A stretch of DNA of 64,000 bases, taken from NCBI RefSeq assembly GCF_029815055.1, contig NZ_JAPPWA010000002.1:496001-560000 (forward strand), written 5' to 3'. A model generated the notes under the pieces. It made no database searches. It had not been told where the DNA came from and saw nothing but the letters and a program-made list of their open reading frames with translations. This document shows, in pieces, positions 19,992 through 27,813 of the stretch (positions are counted from its first letter, which is position 1; every line of letters begins with the position of its first letter). Origin of the DNA: Ignatzschineria sp. RMDPL8A. GTDB lineage: Bacteria; Pseudomonadota; Gammaproteobacteria; Cardiobacteriales; Wohlfahrtiimonadaceae. The translations under genes and the position numbers were made by a program.

Positions 19992-20971
19992 AACAGCGAA
20001 TGTATCTGATCGGATTGACGCTCTGCGTGCTGATTTTATTGGGGTGCGTGCCGTGGTTTTTTCCCAGCAATTTGACCGGTTTGTGGGATGATCAAACACG
20101 TCACTTTGCAGACGGATTTGAGCTCATTAAGACCTTTCGCCTTCCGCGATTGATGGCGGCGGGAATGATTGGCGCAGTGTTAGCACTATCGGGGATGATC
20201 TATCAAGCGATGCTGCAAAATCCTCTTGCCGAGCCCTTTATTTTAGGTGTTGCCAGTGGGGCGGCGCTCGGGGTGGCGCTCGTGATCCATTTTGGGATTT
20301 CAGTGGGAGCCTTGTCTATTTTTGGGCTATCAAGTACGGCAATTGGCGCGTTTTTGGGGGCGCTCGCGGTAAGTGGGCTAATCTATCTATTGAGCTTTCG
20401 TCATCTTGAAAAGACGCTGACGCTGCTGCTTGTGGGGGTGATTTTAAACTTCTTTATTTCGAGCCTGATTATGTTATTGCAAGCGATCGGTGAGCCCCAT
20501 AAAGTGCTCGCGATGATCGATTGGATGATGGGCCGGCTGACACTCGTGGAGTCCCATGAACTTTGGCAATTAGCGGTGATAAGTGGGCTCTTTTTATTGG
20601 CGATCTACCGATTATCCCCGCATCTTAATCTCCTCTCTTTAGGGCGCGTTGCAGCGCAAACTCGCGGGCTTTCGCTAAAACCAGTGATCTCCCTTCTATT
20701 TATTATGGTGAGCGTGGTGGTGGGGTATGCCGTCTCGCTCGCAGGACCAATTGGGTTTGTGGGGCTCATTGTGCCGCATATTGTGCGAATTACCTTAGGC
20801 AATGATCATCGCCAAAATTGGCCGGTGGTGGCGTTACTTGGTGCTGTTTTATTGATGAGTGCCGATCTTGTGGCGCAAACGATGCTCTATCCCGCCGATC
20901 TTCCTGTGGGCGTAATCACCTCGATCTTGGGCGCACCACTCTTTTTATACCTTCTATTGTCGAATAAATAA
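19988..20971 (+). CDS. btuC: cobalamin ABC transporter permease (BtuC-type)
   Basis: FecCD/BtuC-family permease with about ten membrane helices in 327 residues. The typical motifs are present: FRLPRLMAAGMIGAVLALSGMIYQAMLQNPLAEPFILGVASGA-type region near 45-90 (read in pieces) and GFVGLIVPHIVR (about 255-266), the loop that contacts the ATPase. It overlaps btuD by 4 bases. Together they would form the BtuC2D2 pump fed by BtuF. No terminator is seen after it; a 414-base spacer follows. Confidence 0.88.
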   Translation: MKQRMYLIGLTLCVLILLGCVPWFFPSNLTGLWDDQTRHFADGFELIKTFRLPRLMAAGMIGAVLALSGMIYQAMLQNPLAEPFILGVASGAALGVALVIHFGISVGALSIFGLSSTAIGAFLGALAVSGLIYLLSFRHLEKTLTLLLVGVILNFFISSLIMLLQAIGEPHKVLAMIDWMMGRLTLVESHELWQLAVISGLFLLAIYRLSPHLNLLSLGRVAAQTRGLSLKPVISLLFIMVSVVVGYAVSLAGPIGFVGLIVPHIVRITLGNDHRQNWPVVALLGAVLLMSADLVAQTMLYPADLPVGVITSILGAPLFLYLLLSNK

Positions 20972-21021
20972 TTGCTTCTCTTTGCAATTGATTATCAGAA
21001 TCTGGTGGAGAGGATTTCCAA

Positions 21022-21078
21022 ATGAGAGCGATTAAAAAAATTAATATTGTCGCCATCTTCGATTGGTATGAATTGTAA
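21022..21078 (+). CDS. possible 18-residue small protein
   Basis: ATG at 21022 follows GGAGAGGA by 7 bases, a strong ribosome site 50 bases after btuC. The frame codes for MRAIKKINIVAIFDWYEL and stops with TAA. I do not recognise it. It may be a leader peptide, a small protein or the head of a decayed gene. Confidence 0.3.
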   Translation: MRAIKKINIVAIFDWYEL

Positions 21079-21112
21079 TAATCGACTACAGATAATCGAT
21101 AGGGGGCTGTTT

Positions 21113-21184
21113 ATGCCGATTATTGTTAGCTTTGTAGCAACTCTACGGTTTTTAGTGACAATATTTTTCCGTTTTAAATTATAA
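21113..21184 (+). CDS. possible 23-residue hydrophobic small protein
   Basis: ATG at 21113 follows AGGGGG by 6-7 bases. The 23-residue frame reads as one hydrophobic helix (PIIVSFVATL, then FLVTIFF) with a basic end (RFKL). Size and make-up resemble single-helix membrane peptides, including type I toxins, but no antisense RNA is evident. It may also be chance. Confidence 0.3.
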   Translation: MPIIVSFVATLRFLVTIFFRFKL

Positions 21185-21206
21185 TCTTAATATGCGTTAA
21201 AAAGAC

Positions 21207-21235
21207 TTAACATTTCTTAATTAATAGGCTATGAT
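21207..21235 (+). promoter_or_regulatory. candidate promoter of the globin-riboswitch-btuB transcript
   Basis: TTAACA and TATGAT separated by 17 bases, each one base from consensus. The same two hexamers with the same spacing recur before btuF (24100-24128). Expected start near 21242. Confidence 0.55.
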
Positions 21236-21385
21236 TCTGTCGTCAATTGGGAGTCATACGCTCGTCATAGTGTGCTGACATAATGGTACGGTTAATAAAC
21301 GAACTGATGATGCGCGTGGTCTTCAAATTAAAAAGATAAAGGCAAGACACGCTTTAATTAATTAGCTTAATTATAGGAAGGAAAT

Positions 21386-21922
21386 ATGTTACAGGACGTT
21401 CGTGCGAATGATACAGATTTAGATGCGTTACTCGATATCAACCAATTTACAGACGAAGATTTAGCGCGTCTTAAAAAAGTCGGTGAGATTATCGTTCCTC
21501 AGTTACCTCAGTTAACCGATCGTTTTTATGATCAATTAACCAACAACTCAGCAACCGCGCCATTTTTAGAAGGCCGTTTAGAGGCGTTAAAACAGACGCA
21601 CTTTAACTGGTTAAAAGGGTTATTTACCGGGGTGATGGATGCGGCATACGTTAAAACTCAATGGGAGATTGGCCGCGTTCACGCAAAAATGCACATTGCG
21701 CCACTCTTTGTTGCGTCAAGCATGAGCTATTTGCGTTCAGAAATGCCAAAATTAGTAACGGATGATCAAGCGCAGCAAATCAATGAAAATAGGGATGATA
21801 TTGTTGCATCTATTCTCAAATTATTAGATATTAGTCAGTTCGTAATCGACCGTAGTTATTACGATCGACTGATGGAAGTAACGGGAATTTCAAAAGCATT
21901 ATTACATCGCTTAATGAGCTAA
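21386..21922 (+). CDS. free-standing sensor globin (protoglobin / globin-coupled-sensor domain)
   Basis: A 178-residue protein made up of a single globin domain of the globin-coupled-sensor type. The helix IGRVHAKMHIAPLFVASSMSYL matches the family's F-helix pattern (I-G-x-x-H ... P ... Y), making His99 the likely proximal haem ligand. Unlike usual sensors it has no chemotaxis, GGDEF, kinase or other output domain; about 28 residues follow the globin fold. It should be a cytoplasmic haem protein binding O2, NO or CO. AGGAAGG precedes the ATG. It stands between btuC and the cobalamin riboswitch of btuB, only about 10 bases before the riboswitch, and probably shares its mRNA. Role in B12 uptake is an inference; gas sensing, oxygen storage or haem handling are alternatives. 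Confidence 0.8.
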   Translation: MLQDVRANDTDLDALLDINQFTDEDLARLKKVGEIIVPQLPQLTDRFYDQLTNNSATAPFLEGRLEALKQTHFNWLKGLFTGVMDAAYVKTQWEIGRVHAKMHIAPLFVASSMSYLRSEMPKLVTDDQAQQINENRDDIVASILKLLDISQFVIDRSYYDRLMEVTGISKALLHRLMS

Positions 21923-21930
21923 TTCATTGC

Positions 21931-22026
21931 GATCATAGGGAAGTAGGTGAGAATCCTACGCGGGCCCGCCACTGTAATAAGAGCGTCTTCCACTTGGAAG
22001 GCGCTTTTTTAGTCAGACCCCTATAT
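21931..22026 (+). ncRNA. cobalamin riboswitch controlling btuB
   Basis: Conserved pieces of the B12 aptamer appear in order: AGGGAA, GGTGAGAATCC within a GTAGG/CCTAC stem, GGGCCCGCCACTGTAA, CCACTTGGAAGGCGC, then AGTCAGACC. The ends ATAGGG and CCCTAT pair to close the element. After it comes a weak hairpin (CTCT near 22042 with AGAG near 22055) whose loop holds GAGG, the best ribosome-site candidate for btuB, so control is probably at translation. The inner hairpin GCGTCTTCC/GGAAGGCGC is followed by six T and could also act as a terminator. Known members repress btuB when cobalamin is high. Confidence 0.88.
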
Positions 22027-22061
22027 TTATTCATTCATCGACTCTCGAGGTTTTAGAGCTC

Positions 22062-23990
22062 ATGACCAATCAATTTAAGCCCAAAGCGCTGATCGTGGCG
22101 CTTGCCACTCTCTTTTCTCTCTCTGCACACGCAGATGAATCATCGCAAAATATCCCTCAAACGGATGAAGAAGCGATCGTTTTTACTGCAAACCGGATCG
22201 CAACGGACAAAGATAAAACCGGAACGCGTACCGAAGTTGTCTCTAGCAGTGAAATCCATCAACGCCAATATCGCACCGTTGAAGAAGCGCTCTACAGTAA
22301 GCCTGGAATCACGTTAAGCCGTACCAGTATTAATGGCCCGAGTAATCTCTTTATTCGCGGAGCTGGTAGTCAACATTCGCTGGTATTAGTGGATGGTGTG
22401 CCGATGGGCGATGCGATGGGAACAGGGCGAATGGTTGATTTCACTCTGCTTGGCCGCTTAAATAACATTGATCGCATCGAAGTGTTAAAAGGCCCGCAAA
22501 GTACGCTCTATGGTTCCAGTGCGATGGGCGGTGTGGTGCAAATCTTTACGAAAAAAGGCCAAAAAGAGCCAGAAACTGTTTTAAGTTTAGAGGCAGGTTC
22601 TCGTGAGACCATTCGTACGACGCTTTCAACGTCAGGTGGATTTGAGCGTTTTTCGTATGCGATTGCAGGGTCTGTTGAAAATCAACGGGGGATTGATGTT
22701 ACATCAAATGATGATCCACTAAAACCTGAAAAAGATTTTGATAAAGATCGTCAAAAAAACCGTGTATTATCGGGCAATATGAACTTTATCGTTAGTGAAA
22801 ACTTCGATATTGATCTGATGGCGCATTATAATCGTCAATATCTTGAATATGACGCGCCTGGTAACCGAGTATATCCTGACTATATGCGTAACAAACAGTT
22901 TTTAGGGCGCATTGCAGGAAACTTATCGTTATTTGATGATCGCTTAGCAACAACGGTTGCTTATAGTATTAATGATATTAAGCGAGATAATTATTCAGGG
23001 TATGATCAGAAAGATCATATAACAGGAGAGTATCTAGGTACTGAAAAGTCAGAATATGGTTTTAAAGGAAAGATACAGTCATTTGATTTAAATAATGTAT
23101 TAACGCTGAATCCAAATTTTAAAACGGCGTTTGGTGCAACTTATACGCATGAAAAAGGATCTCAAGACGATTGGGATCAATCTAAAACCACTAACATGAA
23201 GAGTCTTTATCTAGATCAGCATTTTGATTATAACGATCGCCTCTTTAATACGATCGGTGTGCGTTATGACGATCATTCTGAATTTGGCAGCAAAACCACA
23301 TTCCGTGCTACCACACGCTTTAATGTGAATGATCAAGTCGCGCTAAAAGCCTCCTACGGAACAGGGTTTAATGCGCCGAATGTTTATCAAATGTACGGTG
23401 ATTGGGTTGGCAATAAAGAACTTAAAGCGGAAACGAGCCGCGGTTTTGATTTAGGAATTGTCTTTAATCCAACAACAGCGAGTGAAATTGAAGTGACTTA
23501 CTTTAATACGCGCTATAAAAACATGATCGATTATGTCGCGGATTATCCTGGTGCGTGGACAGGGAAATATGAAAACGTGGATCGTGCAAAAATGAAGGGG
23601 CTTGAAGTTGCGGGTGTATGGCAGCTCAATGAGATGCTTGGAGCGACCTTTGCGTATACCTATCTCGATGCAAAATCGAAAGCGCCTGAAAAAGAGTATG
23701 AGCGCATGCTGCGTCGCCCACGCCATCAAGTAAGTGCAGGACTTAATTATGCACCGACTGAGCGTTTTAATTTAAATGCGGGTGCAACGTATTACAGTAG
23801 CCGATTAGATAAAGATGAGGTAACTCTCGGCGGATTCACAACGCTTGATGTAGCGGCCACGTATCAAATCAATGAGAGTGTGGAAATTACCGCGAAGATC
23901 AATAATCTATTTGATAAAAAACATGAGTATGCAAAAGGCTATCGCGAGCCCGGGATTGAAGGGTTTGTTGGCGTCAATATTAAATTCTAA
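22062..23990 (+). CDS. btuB: TonB-dependent cobalamin receptor BtuB
   Basis: Outer-membrane receptor for vitamin B12. The 642-residue product has a signal peptide (about 1-24, ending SAHA), a TonB box EAIVFTA (about 37-43) close to that of E. coli BtuB, a plug domain (about 55-165, with VLVDGVPMGD and IEVLKGPQSTLYGSSAMGGVV motifs), and a 22-strand barrel ending in a C-terminal Phe. The cobalamin riboswitch directly upstream supports the substrate. The ribosome site is poor and partly hidden in the leader hairpin, as expected of a translationally controlled gene. A clear terminator follows. Slightly longer than the E. coli protein (614). Confidence 0.92.
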   Translation: MTNQFKPKALIVALATLFSLSAHADESSQNIPQTDEEAIVFTANRIATDKDKTGTRTEVVSSSEIHQRQYRTVEEALYSKPGITLSRTSINGPSNLFIRGAGSQHSLVLVDGVPMGDAMGTGRMVDFTLLGRLNNIDRIEVLKGPQSTLYGSSAMGGVVQIFTKKGQKEPETVLSLEAGSRETIRTTLSTSGGFERFSYAIAGSVENQRGIDVTSNDDPLKPEKDFDKDRQKNRVLSGNMNFIVSENFDIDLMAHYNRQYLEYDAPGNRVYPDYMRNKQFLGRIAGNLSLFDDRLATTVAYSINDIKRDNYSGYDQKDHITGEYLGTEKSEYGFKGKIQSFDLNNVLTLNPNFKTAFGATYTHEKGSQDDWDQSKTTNMKSLYLDQHFDYNDRLFNTIGVRYDDHSEFGSKTTFRATTRFNVNDQVALKASYGTGFNAPNVYQMYGDWVGNKELKAETSRGFDLGIVFNPTTASEIEVTYFNTRYKNMIDYVADYPGAWTGKYENVDRAKMKGLEVAGVWQLNEMLGATFAYTYLDAKSKAPEKEYERMLRRPRHQVSAGLNYAPTERFNLNAGATYYSSRLDKDEVTLGGFTTLDVAATYQINESVEITAKINNLFDKKHEYAKGYREPGIEGFVGVNIKF

Positions 23991-24018
23991 GCGGGTATAA
24001 ATTCCTCTTTAAAATCAG

Positions 24019-24056
24019 AAAGCGAGTGAATTGGAAATGATTCATTCGCTTTTTTT
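24019..24056 (+). terminator. terminator after btuB
   Basis: AAAGCGAGTGAAT pairs with ATTCATTCGCTTT with an 8-base loop, followed by a T-run. Confidence 0.88.
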
Positions 24057-24099
24057 ATGCCGTGCAATTGAATACTTGAATAGTTACAAAAAGCTGTAA

Positions 24100-24128
24100 T
24101 TAACAGGACTTTAAAAGGGTGGTATGAT
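24100..24128 (+). promoter_or_regulatory. candidate btuF promoter
   Basis: TTAACA, 17 bases, TATGAT: identical core hexamers and spacing to the candidate promoter of the globin gene. It lies between the btuB terminator and btuF, 50 bases before the start codon. Confidence 0.5.
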
Positions 24129-24177
24129 AATTCAATACTAAAAAGAGATCTAAATAGACCGTGAGGAGGGGCGCGTG

Positions 24178-25083
24178 ATGCGAATCAGGCAGAGTCTTGT
24201 TGTGCTGTTGCTGACGTTCATTATGCAGATCAGTTTTGCGCATCGCTGTGAACGGATTGTGACGCTTTCTCCCGCGCTTACCACCATTATCGATGAGATG
24301 GGACTAGCTGAAAATTTAGTCGGCCACAGTGAATATTCGCTCATTCCAAAAGGGCTTAGAAGCGTTGAGGTGGGTAGTTATTTTAATCTCAACTTAGAAC
24401 AGCTCTATCGCCTCAAACCGACGATGATTTTTCTTGAGCAAAGTGATGCAGGGAAGATGGTAGCGAAGATGAAAAAACTTGGGCTGCCGGCTCAAACCAT
24501 TTTACTCAATACGCTCGATGAGATTGAAGCAAGTTACGCGAATATTAGAGTGGCGTGCGGGTTTACTAATGATGATTTGACGGGCGAGAAAGCGCTGGTA
24601 AAGACCGATTTATCTGCGCAACAAAACCGATTAGCCGATCAAGGAAACGGACTCGTGTTTTATGGCGATGGACGAGCGTATGAATTAGACGTGCCGACGC
24701 TTGCGGTGGGAAAGAGCTTTCATCGAGATCTTTTCAATTATTTAGGATTAACGCTTTTATACGATGGGCCGCTCAATGCGCCGACGATAAATAGCGAAGC
24801 GCTCTTTGCGCTCAACCCCGATTGGATCATTATTTTAAATAGCGATTCGGCGGCAAACTATGACACACTCGAGCAATTAACGGTGCGTAACATTGAGGTG
24901 AAATGGCCGTGTCTTGAGGGAATGAATGCCGTGAAAAACGGACAGGTTTACGAATTAAAAGGGTATTGGAGCATGATGCCAACGCCCCGAGCGATGGAGT
25001 CCATTGCGGAACAGGTGATAACCGTTTTAGATCAATCAGAGTCGCCAAATTCTATTGATAAACAGAAGGAAAATATACAATGA
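24178..25083 (+). CDS. btuF: periplasmic cobalamin-binding protein (BtuF-type)
   Basis: Class III periplasmic binding protein of the TroA/BtuF fold. The 301-residue product has a signal peptide ending near SFAHR, then the family opening [41 protein letters not shown] and, in the second lobe, NPDWIIIL. It would hand B12 from BtuB to BtuCD. The ATG at 24178 is preferred to the GTG one codon earlier because AGGAGG then lies 8 bases away. It is separated from btuCD by the globin and btuB genes, but lies on the same strand. Its stop overlaps cysK by ATGA. Haem or iron-chelate binders share this fold; the context decides the call. Confidence 0.8.
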   Translation: MRIRQSLVVLLLTFIMQISFAHRCERIVTLSPALTTIIDEMGLAENLVGHSEYSLIPKGLRSVEVGSYFNLNLEQLYRLKPTMIFLEQSDAGKMVAKMKKLGLPAQTILLNTLDEIEASYANIRVACGFTNDDLTGEKALVKTDLSAQQNRLADQGNGLVFYGDGRAYELDVPTLAVGKSFHRDLFNYLGLTLLYDGPLNAPTINSEALFALNPDWIIILNSDSAANYDTLEQLTVRNIEVKWPCLEGMNAVKNGQVYELKGYWSMMPTPRAMESIAEQVITVLDQSESPNSIDKQKENIQ

Positions 25084-26009
25084 AAATTGCAAATAATGTG
25101 ACTGAACTCGTAGGGCATACGCCGCTTGTTCGCCTTAATCGCCTAACTGAAGGCATGCCGGCGGAAGTGGTGGTAAAACTTGAGTATTTCAATCCATCTC
25201 ACTCCATTAAAGACCGCATTGCGGTAGCGATGATTGCGCGTGCAGAAAAAGAGGGGCTTTTAACCAAAGACTCTGAAATTGTGGAGCCCACCTCGGGAAA
25301 TACCGGAATCGGGCTTGCGATGGTCTGTGCGGCAAAGGGCTATCCATTAACGCTCACCATGCCAGAAACCATGAGTAAAGAGCGTCAAATGCTCTTAAAA
25401 GGTTACGGCGCAAATCTTGTGCTGACCGATGGAAAAGCCGGCATGAGCGGCGCGATTGCCAAGGCGAAAGAGATGGCGGAAGAAAACCCCAATATCTTTA
25501 TTCCTCAGCAATTTGATAACCTTGCAAATCCTGAGATTCACCGAGAAACCACCGCGATCGAGATCTTAAACGATACCGATGGTAAAGTGGATATTTTTAT
25601 TGCGGGCGTCGGTACGGGCGGTACGATTACCGGAATTGGCGAGGTGTTAAAAGCCCATAATCCGAATGTTGAAATTATTGCGGTTGAACCTGCGGAATCG
25701 GCGGTTTTATCGGGCGAGCCATCAGGCCCTCATAAAATCCAAGGGATCGGTGCGGGATTTGTCCCAAGCGTATTAGATACCGATATCTACGATAAAATTG
25801 TGAAGGTGCCGAGCGATAGCGCCATTGAAACGGCGAAAGCAGCGGCGCGTAAAGAGGGGCTTTTAGTGGGTATCTCCTCAGGAGCGGCGATCTACGCGGC
25901 GCTTTTAGAAGCAAAAAAAGAGGAAAATCGTGGCAAACGCATTGTGGCGATCGTGCCCTCGTTTGGTGAACGTTATCTCTCAACGGCGCTCTTTGATGAG
26001 TACCGTTAA
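25080..26009 (+). CDS. cysK: cysteine synthase A
   Basis: PLP enzyme that makes cysteine from O-acetylserine and sulfide. The 309-residue product has the PLP lysine in [10 protein letters not shown] (Lys44), the substrate loop TSGNTG (71-76), [10 protein letters not shown] for phosphate binding (about 178-187), and a C-terminal SSGAA serine. The -IKDRI- form resembles the CysK type with no long insertions. It overlaps btuF by ATGA, so cysteine synthesis is translationally coupled to a B12-binding protein, an unusual pairing. It has no separate promoter that I can see and ends at a terminator. Confidence 0.93.
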   Translation: MKIANNVTELVGHTPLVRLNRLTEGMPAEVVVKLEYFNPSHSIKDRIAVAMIARAEKEGLLTKDSEIVEPTSGNTGIGLAMVCAAKGYPLTLTMPETMSKERQMLLKGYGANLVLTDGKAGMSGAIAKAKEMAEENPNIFIPQQFDNLANPEIHRETTAIEILNDTDGKVDIFIAGVGTGGTITGIGEVLKAHNPNVEIIAVEPAESAVLSGEPSGPHKIQGIGAGFVPSVLDTDIYDKIVKVPSDSAIETAKAAARKEGLLVGISSGAAIYAALLEAKKEENRGKRIVAIVPSFGERYLSTALFDEYR

Positions 26010-26054
26010 TCCTTTTTAACGCACCAAATCACAATTTGGCGTGAAAATAATTTG

Positions 26055-26090
26055 AAGGCGAATCTGTTTTAACAAGCGGATTCGCCTTTT
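26055..26090 (+). terminator. terminator after cysK
   Basis: AAGGCGAATC pairs with GATTCGCCTT with a 14-base loop, followed by TT and an AT-rich run. Confidence 0.8.
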
Positions 26091-26135
26091 AAATTTAAAA
26101 CTATATGAATGAGTGTAGAGTATGCTAAAATTGAT

Positions 26136-26157
26136 CGTTTACCATTTCCCGTAAACG
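26136..26157. repeat. inverted repeat in the ndk leader
   Basis: CGTTTAC and GTAAACG flank 8 bases, about 57 bases before the ndk start and just after a possible -10 (TATGCT). It may be an operator or a small leader hairpin; there is no T-run, so not a terminator. Confidence 0.35.
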
Positions 26158-26213
26158 GTCTTCGTTTGCGGAAAATCAATGTTTTATATAGCGATGTTTT
26201 TATAGGAGATTGT

Positions 26214-26651
26214 ATGACAGAGCAAACCCTTTCAATTATCAAGCCCGATGCAGTTGCAAAAAACGCAATTGGTGCAATCTATTCACGTTTCGAAACTGCA
26301 GGTTTCAAAATTGTAGCGGCGAAAATGGCTCAATTAACTCGCGAAGAAGCAGAAGGTTTCTACGCAGTGCATAAAGAGCGTCCTTTCTTCAACGATTTAG
26401 TTGAATTCATGATCTCTGGCCCCGTAATGATCTCTGTGTTAGAAGGCGAAAATGTTATCGCTAAACACCGCGACATCATGGGAGCAACCAACCCTAAAGA
26501 AGCATTAGCGGGTACGATTCGTCATGACTTTGCTGACTCAATCGACGCAAACGCAGTTCACGGTTCAGATGCGCCTGAAACAGCGAAAGTTGAAATCGAA
26601 TATTTCTTTGGCGAAAACGCTGTTGGTAAAGTAGGCGTTTGTTCAAAATAA
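26214..26651 (+). CDS. ndk: nucleoside diphosphate kinase
   Basis: Balances nucleoside triphosphate pools by phosphate transfer through a histidine. The 145-residue product begins [14 protein letters not shown] and has the catalytic His116 in [12 protein letters not shown]. The start at 26214 is chosen because AGGAG lies 6 bases before it and the family begins here; an in-frame ATG 35 codons upstream would add an unrelated tail. rlmN follows after 6 bases, opening a long same-strand operon. Confidence 0.97.
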   Translation: MTEQTLSIIKPDAVAKNAIGAIYSRFETAGFKIVAAKMAQLTREEAEGFYAVHKERPFFNDLVEFMISGPVMISVLEGENVIAKHRDIMGATNPKEALAGTIRHDFADSIDANAVHGSDAPETAKVEIEYFFGENAVGKVGVCSK

Positions 26652-26657
26652 GTTCGT

Positions 26658-27779
26658 ATGCAAGAGATAAAAATAGATCGTGTTGCTCCCGTTACTGAAA
26701 AAGTAAACTTATACAGTTTACCGCTTGACGGGATGCAAGCGTTTTGCGAAGAGCTTGGTGAAAAGCCATATAGGGCCACTCAAATTATGAAGTGGCTCTA
26801 TCATAAGGGCGTATCAAGCATCGATGAGATGACCGATATCTCGAAAAAAACGCGTGAGAAGCTCAATAATGTAGCGACATTGGGATTGCCTGAGGTGATT
26901 CGCGATTTGCCGTCAAACGATGGTACGCGAAAATGGCTCGTGCGCATGGATTCTGGAAACTCGATCGAGATGGTCTATATTCCAGAAGATGGCCGCGGGA
27001 CACTTTGTATCTCATCACAGGTAGGCTGTGCGCTCGATTGCAGTTTTTGTGCAACGGGTAAGCAGGGCTTTAACCGCAATTTAAGCGTAGCTGAGATTGT
27101 CGGCCAAGTGGTGCTTGCGAAAAAGCTCTTAAATGATTTTGAAGAGATCGATAATTTCACGCCGCGTAAACTCACCAACATCGTATTTATGGGGATGGGG
27201 GAACCGCTCCTTAATTACCGTAATGTGGTGGCTGCGGGGAAAATCTTCTTAGATGATTATGGATTAGGGTTATCAAAACGTCGGGTGACCTTAAGTACCT
27301 CGGGCGTGGTACCTGCGATCTATCGTCTGAAAGAGGATCTTGATTTAGCGCTCGCCATTTCCCTTCATGCGCCGTATAACACGCTGCGTGATGAGCTCGT
27401 TCCGATCAATCAAAAATATCCGATCGAAGAGTTACTTGAAGCGTGCCAAGCTTATATCGAGGGAACGCCGAGTAAGAAAATCACTTGGGAATATGTAATG
27501 CTGAAAGGCATTAATGACCGTGAAGAAGATGCTCATGCACTTGCGCGCCTAATTCGTCATATCCCCGGTAAAGTCAACTTAATTCCCTTCAATCCATTTG
27601 ACGGATCAGACTACAAAACATCGAGCGAAAAGCAGATTAATCATTTTAGAAACACGCTAAAAGGTTATGGTATAGTAGTCGTTACCCGTAAAACTCGTGG
27701 GGAAGATATTGATGCCGCATGTGGGCAATTAGCTGGTCGAGTATTAGATAAAACCAAACGTACCGCCGGAAAAGAGTAA
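26658..27779 (+). CDS. rlmN: dual-specificity rRNA/tRNA methyltransferase RlmN
   Basis: Radical-SAM enzyme that methylates C2 of A2503 in 23S rRNA and A37 of some tRNAs. The 373-residue product has the cluster motif CALDCSFC (Cys124, 128, 131), GMGEPLLN for SAM contact, and a conserved cysteine near the C-terminus in DAACGQLAG, the residue that forms the protein-RNA link in the family. Its ribosome site is weak and it probably depends on read-through from ndk, 6 bases upstream. Confidence 0.95.
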   Translation: MQEIKIDRVAPVTEKVNLYSLPLDGMQAFCEELGEKPYRATQIMKWLYHKGVSSIDEMTDISKKTREKLNNVATLGLPEVIRDLPSNDGTRKWLVRMDSGNSIEMVYIPEDGRGTLCISSQVGCALDCSFCATGKQGFNRNLSVAEIVGQVVLAKKLLNDFEEIDNFTPRKLTNIVFMGMGEPLLNYRNVVAAGKIFLDDYGLGLSKRRVTLSTSGVVPAIYRLKEDLDLALAISLHAPYNTLRDELVPINQKYPIEELLEACQAYIEGTPSKKITWEYVMLKGINDREEDAHALARLIRHIPGKVNLIPFNPFDGSDYKTSSEKQINHFRNTLKGYGIVVVTRKTRGEDIDAACGQLAGRVLDKTKRTAGKE

Positions 27780-27813
27780 GTCCAACGTCAAAATTCAAGA
27801 GAGGAATAGATCT

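Larger units (their letters stand above)
20972..21385 (+). other. 414-base spacer between btuC and the globin gene
   Basis: Contains two very short open frames with good ribosome sites (21022-21078 and 21113-21184), a good sigma-70-type promoter (21207-21235) and a leader of about 145 bases before the globin start. I see no hairpin terminator for btuC and no second riboswitch. Confidence 0.6.

Noticed and set aside
20972-21385. A second cobalamin riboswitch after btuC
   Set aside because: None of the conserved blocks (GGTGAGAATCC, GCCACTGT, AGTCAGA) occur here.
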